38,109 bases of DNA, taken from assembly GCF_000422405.1 (NCBI RefSeq), contig NZ_KE383827.1, positions 1 through 38,109 on the forward strand, written 5' to 3'. This stretch comes from Microbacterium luticocti DSM 19459. Its GTDB lineage: Bacteria; Actinomycetota; Actinomycetes; Actinomycetales; Microbacteriaceae. The translations under genes were made by a program, and so were the position numbers. Shown here piece by piece: positions 7,509 to 15,963 of the stretch; position 1 is the stretch's first letter, and the number at the start of each line of letters is the position of its first letter. The notes below the pieces were generated by a model. That model searched no databases, had not been told where the DNA came from, and worked only from the letters and a program-made list of their open reading frames with translations.

Positions 7509-10034
7509 GTGAAACTCCCGCTGCCCAGCCGCCTCGACCGCTATGTGTCACGCGCCGGGAGGGCCGTGCGGGCCGAGCGGATCGCGTACGCGCGCTCGAA
7601 GCCGATCCAGCACGACGTCGTACTGTACGAGTCGTTCGCCGGCAACGGGGTGCTGTGCAACCCCGAGGCGATCTTCCGCTACCTGGTGAACCGTCCCGAG
7701 TTCGACCACCTCTGGCATGTGTGGGCGATCGCGGATGACGCGGCCATCGCGCGCTTTCAGGCCGAGTTCACCGATCACCCGCGCGTGTCGTTCGTGCGCC
7801 GCGGCGACTTCGCGTACTGGCGGGCACTGTCGACGGCCGGATACCTCATCAACAACGCCACCTTCCCGCCCGCGTTCGGCAAACGCCCCGGCCAGGTCTA
7901 CCTGAACACGTGGCACGGCACCCCGCTCAAGCTCATGGGGTTCGACATGCCCGGCGGCGCGATCGAGTCGGCGAACACGCTGCGCAACCTGCTGTCGGCC
8001 GACTACCTGCTCGCGGCCAACCCGTTCATGGCCGAGACCATGTACGAAGACGCCTACCGGCTGCGCAACGTCTACCAGGGCCGCATCATCGAAGAGGGCT
8101 ATCCGCGCATCGACCGGCAGCGGCTCAGTGACGCACAGCTGGCCGACGTGCGCGCCGAGCTCGAGCAGGCCGGCATCGGACTGCGCGGCCGACGCATCGT
8201 GCTGTACGCCCCGACCTGGCGCGGCTCGTCGTTCAGTCGCCCCCAGGACGACCTCGACGAGCTCGCCGACCACGCGGCATCCCTTCAGGCGCGGCTGGGC
8301 GACGACGCGGTCGTGCTGCTGAAGACCCACCAGGTGGTGCACGCCCTGGCCGCCGATCGGCCGGCGCTGCGCCGCATCCTGGTGCCGAACACGATTCCCG
8401 CGAACGTGCTGCTGGGCGCGTCGGCGGCGCTCGTCACCGACTACTCGTCGATCTTCTTCGATTACCTGGCCACCGGTCGGCCCATCGTGTTCTTCACACC
8501 GGATGCCGCCGACTACGCCGCCGATCGCGGCACCTATCTGCCGGCCGACCAGCTGCCCGGCCCGGTCACCGACGACCCGGGCCAGGCGGGGCTGCACGTC
8601 GCCGAGCTGCTCGAATCGGCCACCGCCCACCCCCGCTACGCGGAGTGGGCCGAACGGTTCACCCCGTACGAGGACGGCGCGGCGACCCGGCGCGTGGTCG
8701 ACATCGTGTTCCGCGGCGTCACGACCGGTCGGCGGGTGCGCCCGGCACACTCGGACGGTCGCACCCGGCTGCTGTTCTTTTTGGGCGGCATGCGCTCGAA
8801 CGGCATCACCACCTCGGTGCTCAACCTGCTCAACGCGATCGACCACACCCGCTACGACGTCACGGCCCTGATGCCGCTGTTCCGCGCCGAAAACCCGCTC
8901 GAGAATCAGGCGTTGATCAACCCGGCGGTGCGGCAGGTGTTCCGCATCGGCGGCATGAACGGGTCGAAGGCGCTGCAGCTGCGCCGGCGCGCCCGCGACC
9001 GCCGCGGCCTGCCCCCGGCGCCGCGCGACGAGCGCTGGCATGCACAGCTGTGGGACGGCGAGTGGGCCCGGGTGTTCGGCTCGGCCACGTTCGACTGGGT
9101 CGCGGACTTCTCGGGCTACAGCCCGATCTGGTCGAATCTGCTGCTGCACTCGCCGTACGCGCCGCGCGCGATCTGGCTGCACAACGAGATGGCCGCCGAC
9201 CGCGAGCGCACCGTGGCCGGCAAGCAGCCGCTGCGCCGCAACCTCAGTCTGGTGTTCTCGCTGTACGGCTCGTTCGACAACCTCGTGTCGGTCTCGCCGC
9301 AGCTGACCGAGCTGAACCGCCAGGCCCTGGCCGACTACGCACCGCCCGAACGGTTCACCACCGTGCGCAATCTGCCTGACGTCCAGCGCGTGGTCACCGG
9401 CATGCGCGAGCCACTGGCATCCCTTCTCGACGACGGCGAGACGACGCCGGCATGGATGGCCGAGCTGGCGCGGGACGACCGCGACACCGTCTGGTTCGTG
9501 TCGGTGGGGCGCCTGTCGACCGAGAAGAACCACGCCCGGCTGATCCGTGCGTTCGCCGCCGTGCACCGGCAGCATCCGCACACCCGCCTGGCGATCGTCG
9601 GCGGCGGGCCGCTGGCCGACGACCTGCAGCGCCAGATCGTCGAGGCCGGGCTGACGGATGCCGCGTTTCTGACCGGCATGCGCCGCAACCCGTTCGCCAT
9701 CCTGGCCGCGGCGGACTGCTTCGTGCTCTCGAGCCGGTACGAGGGCCAGCCGATGGTGCTGCTCGAGGCGGCCCTGTGCGGCCTGCCGATCGTCTCGACG
9801 GCGTTCGGGTCGGTGCGTGACGCGCTGCCCGGCGACACGATCCGGGTGGTCGACCAGTCAGACGACGCGCTGCGCGACGGGATGCTCGCGTTCTTGGCCG
9901 GCGAGGTGCCCGCCAGCGGGCTGGATGCCGCCGGCTACACCGCCGAGGTCACCGCCGAGCTCGACGCGCTCATCGCGGCCGGCCGTGCCGCGGCGACCGC
10001 CACGAGCCCGGTGCGCACGGTGCACGGGGCCTGA
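7509..10034 (+). CDS. Two-domain CDP-glycerol glycerophosphotransferase / GT4 glycosyltransferase
   Basis: An 841-residue fusion. The N-terminal half (about 40-400) is a TagF-like CDP-glycerol:poly(glycerophosphate) glycerophosphotransferase, with NTWHGTP at 133-139 and TDYSSIFFDYL at 310-320. The C-terminal half (about 410-830) is a GT-B glycosyltransferase of family 4, with a glycine-rich FFLGGMRSNGITTS acceptor loop, VSVGRLSTEKN at 664-674 and the nucleotide-sugar-binding SSRYEGQPMVLLEA at 741-754. The protein probably builds and glycosylates a teichoic-acid-like cell-wall polymer at the inner membrane face. GTG 7509 is chosen because upstream in-frame residues come from the 21-bp repeat and a -10 lies 6 nt before it. 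No other wall genes are adjacent, so the polymer is unknown. Confidence 0.9.
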   Translation: MKLPLPSRLDRYVSRAGRAVRAERIAYARSKPIQHDVVLYESFAGNGVLCNPEAIFRYLVNRPEFDHLWHVWAIADDAAIARFQAEFTDHPRVSFVRRGDFAYWRALSTAGYLINNATFPPAFGKRPGQVYLNTWHGTPLKLMGFDMPGGAIESANTLRNLLSADYLLAANPFMAETMYEDAYRLRNVYQGRIIEEGYPRIDRQRLSDAQLADVRAELEQAGIGLRGRRIVLYAPTWRGSSFSRPQDDLDELADHAASLQARLGDDAVVLLKTHQVVHALAADRPALRRILVPNTIPANVLLGASAALVTDYSSIFFDYLATGRPIVFFTPDAADYAADRGTYLPADQLPGPVTDDPGQAGLHVAELLESATAHPRYAEWAERFTPYEDGAATRRVVDIVFRGVTTGRRVRPAHSDGRTRLLFFLGGMRSNGITTSVLNLLNAIDHTRYDVTALMPLFRAENPLENQALINPAVRQVFRIGGMNGSKALQLRRRARDRRGLPPAPRDERWHAQLWDGEWARVFGSATFDWVADFSGYSPIWSNLLLHSPYAPRAIWLHNEMAADRERTVAGKQPLRRNLSLVFSLYGSFDNLVSVSPQLTELNRQALADYAPPERFTTVRNLPDVQRVVTGMREPLASLLDDGETTPAWMAELARDDRDTVWFVSVGRLSTEKNHARLIRAFAAVHRQHPHTRLAIVGGGPLADDLQRQIVEAGLTDAAFLTGMRRNPFAILAAADCFVLSSRYEGQPMVLLEAALCGLPIVSTAFGSVRDALPGDTIRVVDQSDDALRDGMLAFLAGEVPASGLDAAGYTAEVTAELDALIAAGRAAATATSPVRTVHGA

Positions 10035-10097
10035 GCCCGGGGCGACCGGCGACCGCCCGGGGCGGAACCGTGGTTGGCTGGAACCATCGCGTTTTTC

Positions 10098-10103
10098 AGG
10101 AGG
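10098..10103 (+). promoter_or_regulatory. Strong ribosome binding site of the siderophore-interacting protein
   Basis: AGGAGG, five nt before ATG 10109. It fixes the start and contrasts with the many leaderless genes around it. Confidence 0.85.
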
Positions 10104-10108
10104 ACCCC

Positions 10109-10987
10109 ATGACGGATGCCGCGCCCACGACCGTGCCCGACGAGACCGCGCTGTTCCACCGGGCCGCTCGCCGCAACCGCTTCACCGCGCGTGAGGCGAC
10201 CGTCGTCGCCGTGACCAGCCCGGCGCCCGAGTACGTGCGGTTGACGCTGACCGGGCCGGACTTCGCCGACTTCACCAGTACCGGCCCGGGCGACCACGCG
10301 CGCACGTTCTTCCCCGATCCGAGAACCGGCGAACTGGTCGCCCCGGTCGCGACCGGGCCCGGCGAAGACGGCATCGTGCGCCCGCAGGCGCCGACCTTTG
10401 GGCGCGACTTCACCCCGCTGCACGTGCGCGACGAGGACGGGCGCCGCTTCGTCGACCTCGACATCCTGCGCCACGACTCCCCCGGGCCCGCTGCGCAGTT
10501 CGCAGCGACCGCGGCCGTCGGCGACCGGCTCGTGCTGGTCGGCCCGCGCGGGTCGACCAGCGCCACGCAGAACGCGCCTCGGGTCGTGCTCGTCGTCGAC
10601 GGCACCTCGCTGCCGGCGGCCGGACGCTGGCTGGCCGAGGTTCCGGCATCCACCGACGTCGAGATCATCGTGTGGGGCCATGCGGTCGAGGCGGCACACG
10701 CGTACCTGTCCGGCTTCGCCGACCGCGCGTTCGGCCTGCACTCCGCCGGTCGCGGTGAGGGCGACCACGGCGGCGTGGACCTGGTGGCCGCCCTCGAGAC
10801 AGTGGGGGTGGATGCCGCAACCTACGTGTTCGCGGCGGGTGAGGCATCCGCCCTCGTGCCGCTGCGCCGGCACCTGCGGCACACGCTGCGCCTGCCGCGC
10901 GAGCAGTACGCCGTCAGCGGCTACTGGCGGATCGGGGTGGAGGCATGGGACCACCACGCCCCCATCGACCCGATCGATCCGGACTGA
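10109..10987 (+). CDS. Siderophore-interacting protein (FAD-binding, ViuB/SIP family)
   Basis: A 292-residue cytoplasmic flavoprotein expected to reduce Fe(III)-siderophore and release iron. The FAD-binding beta-barrel (about 20-130) contains YVRLTLTGPDF and DILRHDSPGPAAQFAATAAVGD, where the HxxGPAxxWA-like FAD motif appears as HDSPGPAAQFA. The C-terminal NAD(P)H-binding domain shows VLVVDGTSLPAAGRWL and ends with the family hallmark Y...GYWRIG. No siderophore uptake genes are beside it. Its end converges on the DHA2 exporter gene, with a duplicated stretch of that gene's 3' end lying between. Confidence 0.93.
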   Translation: MTDAAPTTVPDETALFHRAARRNRFTAREATVVAVTSPAPEYVRLTLTGPDFADFTSTGPGDHARTFFPDPRTGELVAPVATGPGEDGIVRPQAPTFGRDFTPLHVRDEDGRRFVDLDILRHDSPGPAAQFAATAAVGDRLVLVGPRGSTSATQNAPRVVLVVDGTSLPAAGRWLAEVPASTDVEIIVWGHAVEAAHAYLSGFADRAFGLHSAGRGEGDHGGVDLVAALETVGVDAATYVFAAGEASALVPLRRHLRHTLRLPREQYAVSGYWRIGVEAWDHHAPIDPIDPD

Positions 10988-11048
10988 GCCACCGCGTCAC
11001 GCCGCGACCGGTGCGCGCGGCGCTGGGTACGCGCCGCGACCGGCACCC

Positions 11049-11112
11049 GACCCGCCCGCGCCGCTCAGCGACCGGCGGCCGACCCGCCCGCACCGCTCAG
11101 CGACCGGCGGCG
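11049..11112 (-). repeat. Tandem duplication (2 x 32 bp) of the 3' end of the DHA2 exporter gene, stop codon included
   Basis: The unit (starting GACCCGCCCG, containing CGCTCAGCGACCGGCGG) occurs at 11049 and 11081. The second copy holds the real stop codon (TCA 11097-11099) and last codons of the exporter; the first reproduces that end in the intergenic gap. Only one or two positions differ. Confidence 0.85.
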
Positions 11113-12653
11113 GGACCCGGCACGTCGTGCGCGTGCTGCCACTGCGCGGCCGAGGTGGCGCGGGGGTCCTTCATGAACAGCACGACCACGACCCCGACGG
11201 CCATCACGATCGCCGGCAGCAGCATCGACTGCGCCATCGCGTCGGCGAACGGGCCGGCGATGGCATCGGGCAGGCTCGTGCCGGTGCCCATCGCCCCGGC
11301 GTGCTCGCTCGCGCCGGGCAGGTTCGTCTCGAGGCGCGACTGCATGAACGCGGCGATCGCGGCCGAGCCGAGCACCGAGCCCATGGTGCGGGTGGTGTTG
11401 TAGATGCCCGAGCCGGCGCCGGCCTGACGCGGCTCGAGGCTGCGCGTCGCGGTGGTGGCCAGCGGCCCCCACAGGCCCGCGCTGCCGATGCCCATCACGG
11501 CCGAGGGCAGCAGGAACATCCAGATCGGCGTGTCGGTGTTCGCCAGCGCCGCGTACCAGAACAGAGCGGCTGAGAACAGCACGAGCCCCGGCACCAGCAG
11601 CAGCCGTGAGTCGATGCGGTCGAGCAACCGGCCGGCCACCGGCGACAGCACGCCGGCCAGCACCGCCATCGGGATCATCAGCAACGCCGCCTGGGTGGGG
11701 GTCAGGCCCCGGGCCAGCTGGATGAAGAACATCATCGGCAGCGTCATCGCGGTCACCGTGAACCCGACGATCGCGATGCCGAGGTTCGAGACCGAGAAAT
11801 TGCGGTCACGGAACAGCTCCAGCGGCACGAGCGCCTCACTGCGGGTCTTCGCCTGCTGCCAGATGAACACACCCAGCAGCACCACGCCGAACGCGATCAG
11901 CTGCCAGACGGTGATCGGTCCCCAGATCGCGCCCCAGTCGTACTTCTCGCCCTCCTGCAGACCGAAGACGATGAAGAACAGGGCCGCGGCCGACAGGAAC
12001 ACCCCGACCACGTCGAAGCGGTGCTCGTGCGTCGGGAGCGCAGGCACGAGCATCCATGCCAACACGAACCCGATCACGCCGACGGGCAGGTTGACGAAGA
12101 AGATCCACTCCCACCCGAACGCGTCGACGAGCAGGCCGCCGGCCAGCGGGCCGACGAGCATGGCCACGCCCGACGTGGCGCCCCACAGGCCCATGGCCGC
12201 TCCCCGCTGGTTCGGCGGGAAGGTGCGGGTGATCACGGCCATGGTCTGCGGGGTCATCATCGATGCGCCCACGCCCTGCACCGCGCGGAACGCGATGAGC
12301 ATGGTCAGGCTGGTCGACAGGCCGCAGCCCAGCGACGACAGCGTGAACAGCGCCAGGCCGATCAGGTAGAGGTTCTTCGGCCCGAACCGGTCGCCGAGCC
12401 GCCCGGTGATCAGCAGCGGCACCGCGTAGCCGAGCAGGTAGGCGCTGGTGACCCACACCACGTTATCGAGGTTGTTGGTGTCGGGGTCGAGGGCGGCCTT
12501 GATGGCGGGGTTGGCGACCGAGACGATCGTGGTGTCGACGAGGATCATGAAGAACCCGATGACCAGGGCCCACAGGGCAGGCCACGGGCTGTGCGGCTTC
12601 TGACCGCGTCGAGTGGATGCCGCGGTCTGCGCGGCGGGGGACGTTTCGGTCAT
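11097..12653 (-). CDS. MFS transporter, DHA2 (14-TM) drug/proton antiporter family
   Basis: A 518-residue integral membrane protein. After a 35-residue hydrophilic N-terminus, the first helix carries the family motif ALVIGFFMILVDTTIVSVAN. The cytoplasmic loop motif A (GRLGDRFGPKNLYL) and motif C (WGATSGVAMLVGPLAGG) indicate the EmrB/QacA antiporter group, and about 14 hydrophobic segments follow. Function: proton-coupled efflux of small lipophilic compounds (inferred from family). The ATG at 12653 overlaps the stop of the small upstream ORF by four bases, so the two are co-translated. The 3' end is tandemly duplicated beyond the stop. Confidence 0.95.
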   Translation of the reverse strand: MTETSPAAQTAASTRRGQKPHSPWPALWALVIGFFMILVDTTIVSVANPAIKAALDPDTNNLDNVVWVTSAYLLGYAVPLLITGRLGDRFGPKNLYLIGLALFTLSSLGCGLSTSLTMLIAFRAVQGVGASMMTPQTMAVITRTFPPNQRGAAMGLWGATSGVAMLVGPLAGGLLVDAFGWEWIFFVNLPVGVIGFVLAWMLVPALPTHEHRFDVVGVFLSAAALFFIVFGLQEGEKYDWGAIWGPITVWQLIAFGVVLLGVFIWQQAKTRSEALVPLELFRDRNFSVSNLGIAIVGFTVTAMTLPMMFFIQLARGLTPTQAALLMIPMAVLAGVLSPVAGRLLDRIDSRLLLVPGLVLFSAALFWYAALANTDTPIWMFLLPSAVMGIGSAGLWGPLATTATRSLEPRQAGAGSGIYNTTRTMGSVLGSAAIAAFMQSRLETNLPGASEHAGAMGTGTSLPDAIAGPFADAMAQSMLLPAIVMAVGVVVVLFMKDPRATSAAQWQHAHDVPGPAAGR

Positions 12654-12880
12654 TGCTGGGCTGCCTTTCGCATGGCTTCGTGGACGGTGCGATTCTGGTG
12701 GGTGAGAGCGTCGGGACCCCACGGATAGTCCTCGCGGGCCAGGCGGGCGAGGAGGGATTCGGTCCACTCGATGTCGGCGCGCATGAGCGCGATGTGCCGG
12801 TCGAGTTCGACGATGTACTGCTCAGAGACGCCGCGGCCTTGTGCATTCAGAAACCCGGCGCGCAGGGCAGTGTATAACAC
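12650..12880 (-). CDS. Small helical protein upstream of the exporter; possible remnant of a PadR-like regulator
   Basis: A 76-residue, strongly helical ORF (GTG 12880) ending with AVHEAM-like and KAAQQ residues, coupled to the exporter by a 4-bp overlap. The segments ELDRHIALMRADIEWTESLL and DYPWGPDALTHQNRTVHEAM resemble the C-terminal helical dimerisation part of PadR/Vir-type regulators, which often sit upstream of such exporters. No winged-helix domain is present: only 41 bp separate it from the divergent purC start, so a DNA-binding half cannot fit. It may be a decayed regulator or an independent small protein. The family call is tentative. Confidence 0.5.
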   Translation of the reverse strand: MLYTALRAGFLNAQGRGVSEQYIVELDRHIALMRADIEWTESLLARLAREDYPWGPDALTHQNRTVHEAMRKAAQQ

Positions 12881-12921
12881 CTGCGCCGACCCTCGCCGGA
12901 CCCACGTGGAAAGATGGGCAC

Positions 12922-13818
12922 GTGACCACTCCCCTCGAGCTTCCCGGCTGGACCCACCGTTACTCGGGCAAGGTGCGCGACCTGTACGTTCCCGCCGACA
13001 CCACGGCCGACGCCAAGGCAGACCGGATGCTCGTGGTGGCCAGCGACCGCGTGAGCGCGTTCGACCACGTGCTCACCCCCGGCATCCCCGGCAAGGGCGA
13101 GCTGCTCACCACGTTGAGCCTGTGGTGGTTCGACCGGCTGGCCGATGCCGACGGCGGCGACCCGGTTCCCAACCACGTGATCCACGATGCCGACGTGCCC
13201 GAGCCCGTACGGGGCCGCGCCATGGTGGTGCGCGCGCTCGAGATGCTCCCCGTCGAGTGCGTCGTACGCGGGTACCTGACCGGTTCGGGCTGGGGCGAAT
13301 ACCAGGCCAGCCAGACAGTCTGTGGCATCCACTTGCCCGACGGACTGCACAACGGCGACCGGCTGCCCGCGCCCATCTTCACGCCGGCGTACAAGGCACC
13401 GCTGGGCGAGCATGACGAGAACATCTCGTTCGAGCGCGCCGTCGAGCTGGTCGGGGCAGAACACGCCGAGGCCGCGCGATCCCTTTCGCTGCAGATCTAC
13501 GAGCGGGCCGCCGCGACCGCCGCCGCACGCGGCCTGATCCTCGCCGACACGAAGTTCGAGTTCGGGCTCGACGCCGACGGCACGCTGACCCTGGCCGACG
13601 AGGTGCTCACCGCGGACTCGTCGCGCTATTGGGATGCCGAGGCGTGGCGTACCGGCGCGACGCCCGAAGAGCGCATGGCGAGCTTCGACAAGCAGATCGT
13701 GCGCGACTGGCTCGCCGCGCACTGGGACCGTCAGGGCGAGCCTCCGGTGCTGCCGTCCGACGTCGTCGAGCGCACCGCCGCCCGGTATCGCGAGCTCATC
13801 GCCCGGCTGACCGACTGA
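12922..13818 (+). CDS. purC: Phosphoribosylaminoimidazole-succinocarboxamide synthase (SAICAR synthase)
   Basis: A 298-residue enzyme joining CAIR and aspartate in purine synthesis. YSGKVRDLY at the N-terminus is the family nucleotide-binding loop. RVSAFDHVLTPGIPGKGELLT, the ECVVRGYLTGSGWGEY signature and LADTKFEFGLD followed by LADEVLTADSSRYW are all present and complete. The length fits the actinobacterial form. GTG 12922 is chosen because the conserved domain begins about 15 residues later; a weak leaderless-type -10 (AAAGAT, 12910-12915) ends 6 nt before it. Divergent from the small ORF/exporter pair. A run of 22-23-bp repeats follows the stop. Confidence 0.96.
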   Translation: MTTPLELPGWTHRYSGKVRDLYVPADTTADAKADRMLVVASDRVSAFDHVLTPGIPGKGELLTTLSLWWFDRLADADGGDPVPNHVIHDADVPEPVRGRAMVVRALEMLPVECVVRGYLTGSGWGEYQASQTVCGIHLPDGLHNGDRLPAPIFTPAYKAPLGEHDENISFERAVELVGAEHAEAARSLSLQIYERAAATAAARGLILADTKFEFGLDADGTLTLADEVLTADSSRYWDAEAWRTGATPEERMASFDKQIVRDWLAAHWDRQGEPPVLPSDVVERTAARYRELIARLTD

Positions 13819-14052
13819 CCCGAGTACGCCCGCTGAGGCGTTCACACTCGCCCGCTGGGGCGTTCACGCTCACCCGCTGAGGCGTCCACGCACGCCCCGC
13901 TGAAACGTTCGCGCTCACCCCGCTGAGACGTCCCCCTTCACGCGCTGAAACCGGCGGACTATACACCTGGACAGTGGATGCCTCAGGCAGCGCCATGCGC
14001 GTCTGGACACCTCGGCAATAAACCCGGGCCTCGCTCGCCGCGCCCTTGTTCA
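13819..14052. repeat. Six imperfect tandem units, period 22-23 bp, downstream of purC
   Basis: Each unit contains CGCTGAGGCGTTCACGC or a variant. The CGCTG cores lie at 13831, 13853, 13875, 13898, 13921 and 13943. The rest of the gap to the NrdR boxes shows no gene. The non-coding stretch between purC and nrdD is 332 bp in all. Confidence 0.75.
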
Positions 14053-14068
14053 CCACGACATATAGTGG
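14053..14068 (+). promoter_or_regulatory. NrdR box 1
   Basis: CCACGACATATAGTGG is a 16-bp imperfect palindrome matching the NrdR-box type. It lies 31 bp (about three helical turns), start to start, upstream of box 2, the spacing typical of tandem NrdR sites. Confidence 0.85.
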
Positions 14069-14083
14069 CGCCAAAGCAATGAA

Positions 14084-14099
14084 CCACTAGATATAGTGG
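14084..14099 (+). promoter_or_regulatory. NrdR box 2
   Basis: CCACTAGATATAGTGG is a near-perfect palindrome 51 bp upstream of the nrdD start. It contains a TATAGT that could serve as the -10, so a bound repressor would block the promoter. Confidence 0.88.
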
Positions 14100-14150
14100 T
14101 CGCGCGTTCCGGTGGTCGAAAAGTGGACGCGATCTATGAAAGGGACTGCC

Positions 14151-15962
14151 ATGGACACCACGATCTCGGTCGCCTCGACCGTCGACGAATACCTCGACCG
14201 CTCCGACTGGCGGGTGAACGCCAACGCGAACCAGGGCTACTCGCTGGGCGGACTCATCCTGAACGCCTCGGGAAAGCTGATCGCGAACTACTGGCTCGAC
14301 GAGGTGTACACGCCCGATGCGGCGCGCGCGCACCGGTGCGGCGACATCCACATCCACGACCTCGACGTGTTCGCCGGCTACTGCGCGGGCTGGTCGCTGC
14401 GGATGCTGCTCGAGCAGGGGTTCAACGGCGCGCCCGGCAAGATCGCCTCGGCGCCGCCGAAGCACCTGACCAGCGCGCTCGGGCAGATGGTGAACTTCCT
14501 CGGCACGCTGCAGAACGAATGGGCCGGCGCCCAGGCGTTCAGCTCGTTCGACACCTACCTCGCCCCGTTCGTCCGGCTCGACGGCCTGGACGACGACCAG
14601 GTGCGTCAGGCGATGCAGGAGTTCGTCTTCAACCTCAACGTCCCCTCGCGCTGGGGCACGCAGACGCCGTTCACCAACCTGACCTTCGACTGGACCGTCC
14701 CCGACGACCTGGCCGACCAGCATCCCCTCATCGGCGGCACCGTGCAGCCGTTCACCTACGGCGAGCTCACCGCCGAGATGGGCGTCATCAACCGCGCGTT
14801 CATCGAGGTGATGAGCGCGGGCGACGCCGACGGGCGTGCGTTCACGTTCCCGATCCCCACCTACAACATCACCCGCGATTTCGACTGGGACGGCCCGAAC
14901 GTGCCCGAACTGTTCGCGATGACCGCAAAGTACGGGCTGCCCTACTTCCAGAACTTCGTGAACTCCGACCTCGACCCGCACATGATCCGGTCGATGTGCT
15001 GCCGGCTGCAGCTGGATGTCACCGAGCTGCTCAAGCGCGGCAACGGTCTGTTCGGCTCGGCCGAGCAGACCGGGTCGCTGGGCGTGGTCACGGTCAACTG
15101 CGCCCGCCTCGGGTTCGTGCACGCCGGCGACATGGATGCGGTGTACCGGCGTCTCGACGAGTTGATGGACATCGCCCGCGACACGCTCGAGGCCAAGCGC
15201 GCGATCATCGACCACCACATCGCCGGCGGCCTGTTCCCGTACACCAAGCGATACCTGGGAAGCCTGGCGAACCACTTCTCGACGATCGGGGTGAACGGGC
15301 TGAACGAGTTCGTGCGCAACTTCACCGGTGACCGCGACGACCTCACCACCGAGGACGGGCGCCGCCTGTCGGCGCAGCTGCTCGACCACGTGCGCGGGCG
15401 CATGGTGACGTTCCAAGAAGAGACCGGCAACATGTACAACCTCGAGGCCAGCCCTGCAGAGGGCGCCACCTACCGGTTCGCCAAAGAAGACATCGCACGC
15501 TTTCCCGGCATCATCCACGCCGGCACCGACGCGAACCCGTACTACACGAACAGCTCGCAGCTGCCGGTCGGGTTCACCGACGACCCGTTCGAGGCGCTCG
15601 AGTTGCAAGAGGAGCTGCAGCAGAAGTACACCGGCGGCACCGTGCTGCACCTGTACATGGGCGAGGCGATGGTCTCGGCCGCCGCGTGCCGCAACCTGGT
15701 GCGCCGCGCGCTGGAGCGGTTCCGGCTGCCGTATCTGACCGTGACGCCGACGTTCTCGATCTGCCCCGCGCACGGCTACGTCTCGGGCCACCACGAGCAG
15801 TGCCCCGAGTGCGGGTCGGAGTGCGAGGTGTGGACCCGGGTGATGGGCTACTTCCGCCCGATCGCGTCGTTCAACATCGGCAAGAAGGGCGAGGCCGCCG
15901 AGCGCCGGTACTTCTCGCAGCAGGTCGCCGAGCCCGAGGCGGCGCTGGCCGGAGCGGTGTGA
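14151..15962 (+). CDS. nrdD: Anaerobic (class III) ribonucleoside-triphosphate reductase
   Basis: A 603-residue glycyl-radical enzyme reducing NTPs to dNTPs without oxygen. Landmarks: NANANQGYSLGGLILNASGK at the start of the barrel, GDIHIHDLDVFAGYCAGWSL, LGTLQNEWAGAQAFSSFDTY, FPIPTYNITRDFDWD, then a C-terminal zinc site (CPAH...CPECGSEC) and the radical loop RVMGYF with the predicted radical Gly near residue 566. The sequence resembles the Thermotoga-type subgroup. There is no N-terminal ATP-cone: the catalytic part begins about 20 residues in, so the usual dATP/ATP allosteric switch is missing. The ATG at 14151 has an AAAGGGA RBS. It is followed one base later by nrdG and preceded by two NrdR boxes. 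Confidence 0.96.
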   Translation: MDTTISVASTVDEYLDRSDWRVNANANQGYSLGGLILNASGKLIANYWLDEVYTPDAARAHRCGDIHIHDLDVFAGYCAGWSLRMLLEQGFNGAPGKIASAPPKHLTSALGQMVNFLGTLQNEWAGAQAFSSFDTYLAPFVRLDGLDDDQVRQAMQEFVFNLNVPSRWGTQTPFTNLTFDWTVPDDLADQHPLIGGTVQPFTYGELTAEMGVINRAFIEVMSAGDADGRAFTFPIPTYNITRDFDWDGPNVPELFAMTAKYGLPYFQNFVNSDLDPHMIRSMCCRLQLDVTELLKRGNGLFGSAEQTGSLGVVTVNCARLGFVHAGDMDAVYRRLDELMDIARDTLEAKRAIIDHHIAGGLFPYTKRYLGSLANHFSTIGVNGLNEFVRNFTGDRDDLTTEDGRRLSAQLLDHVRGRMVTFQEETGNMYNLEASPAEGATYRFAKEDIARFPGIIHAGTDANPYYTNSSQLPVGFTDDPFEALELQEELQQKYTGGTVLHLYMGEAMVSAAACRNLVRRALERFRLPYLTVTPTFSICPAHGYVSGHHEQCPECGSECEVWTRVMGYFRPIASFNIGKKGEAAERRYFSQQVAEPEAALAGAV

Positions 15963-15963
15963 G

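Noticed and set aside
7548..9581. Long open frame (677 codons) on the minus strand opposite the glycosyltransferase
   Set aside because: Composition is Arg/Val/Gln/His/Gly-rich with no domain, and the plus-strand frame has clear motifs; it is a GC-bias shadow.
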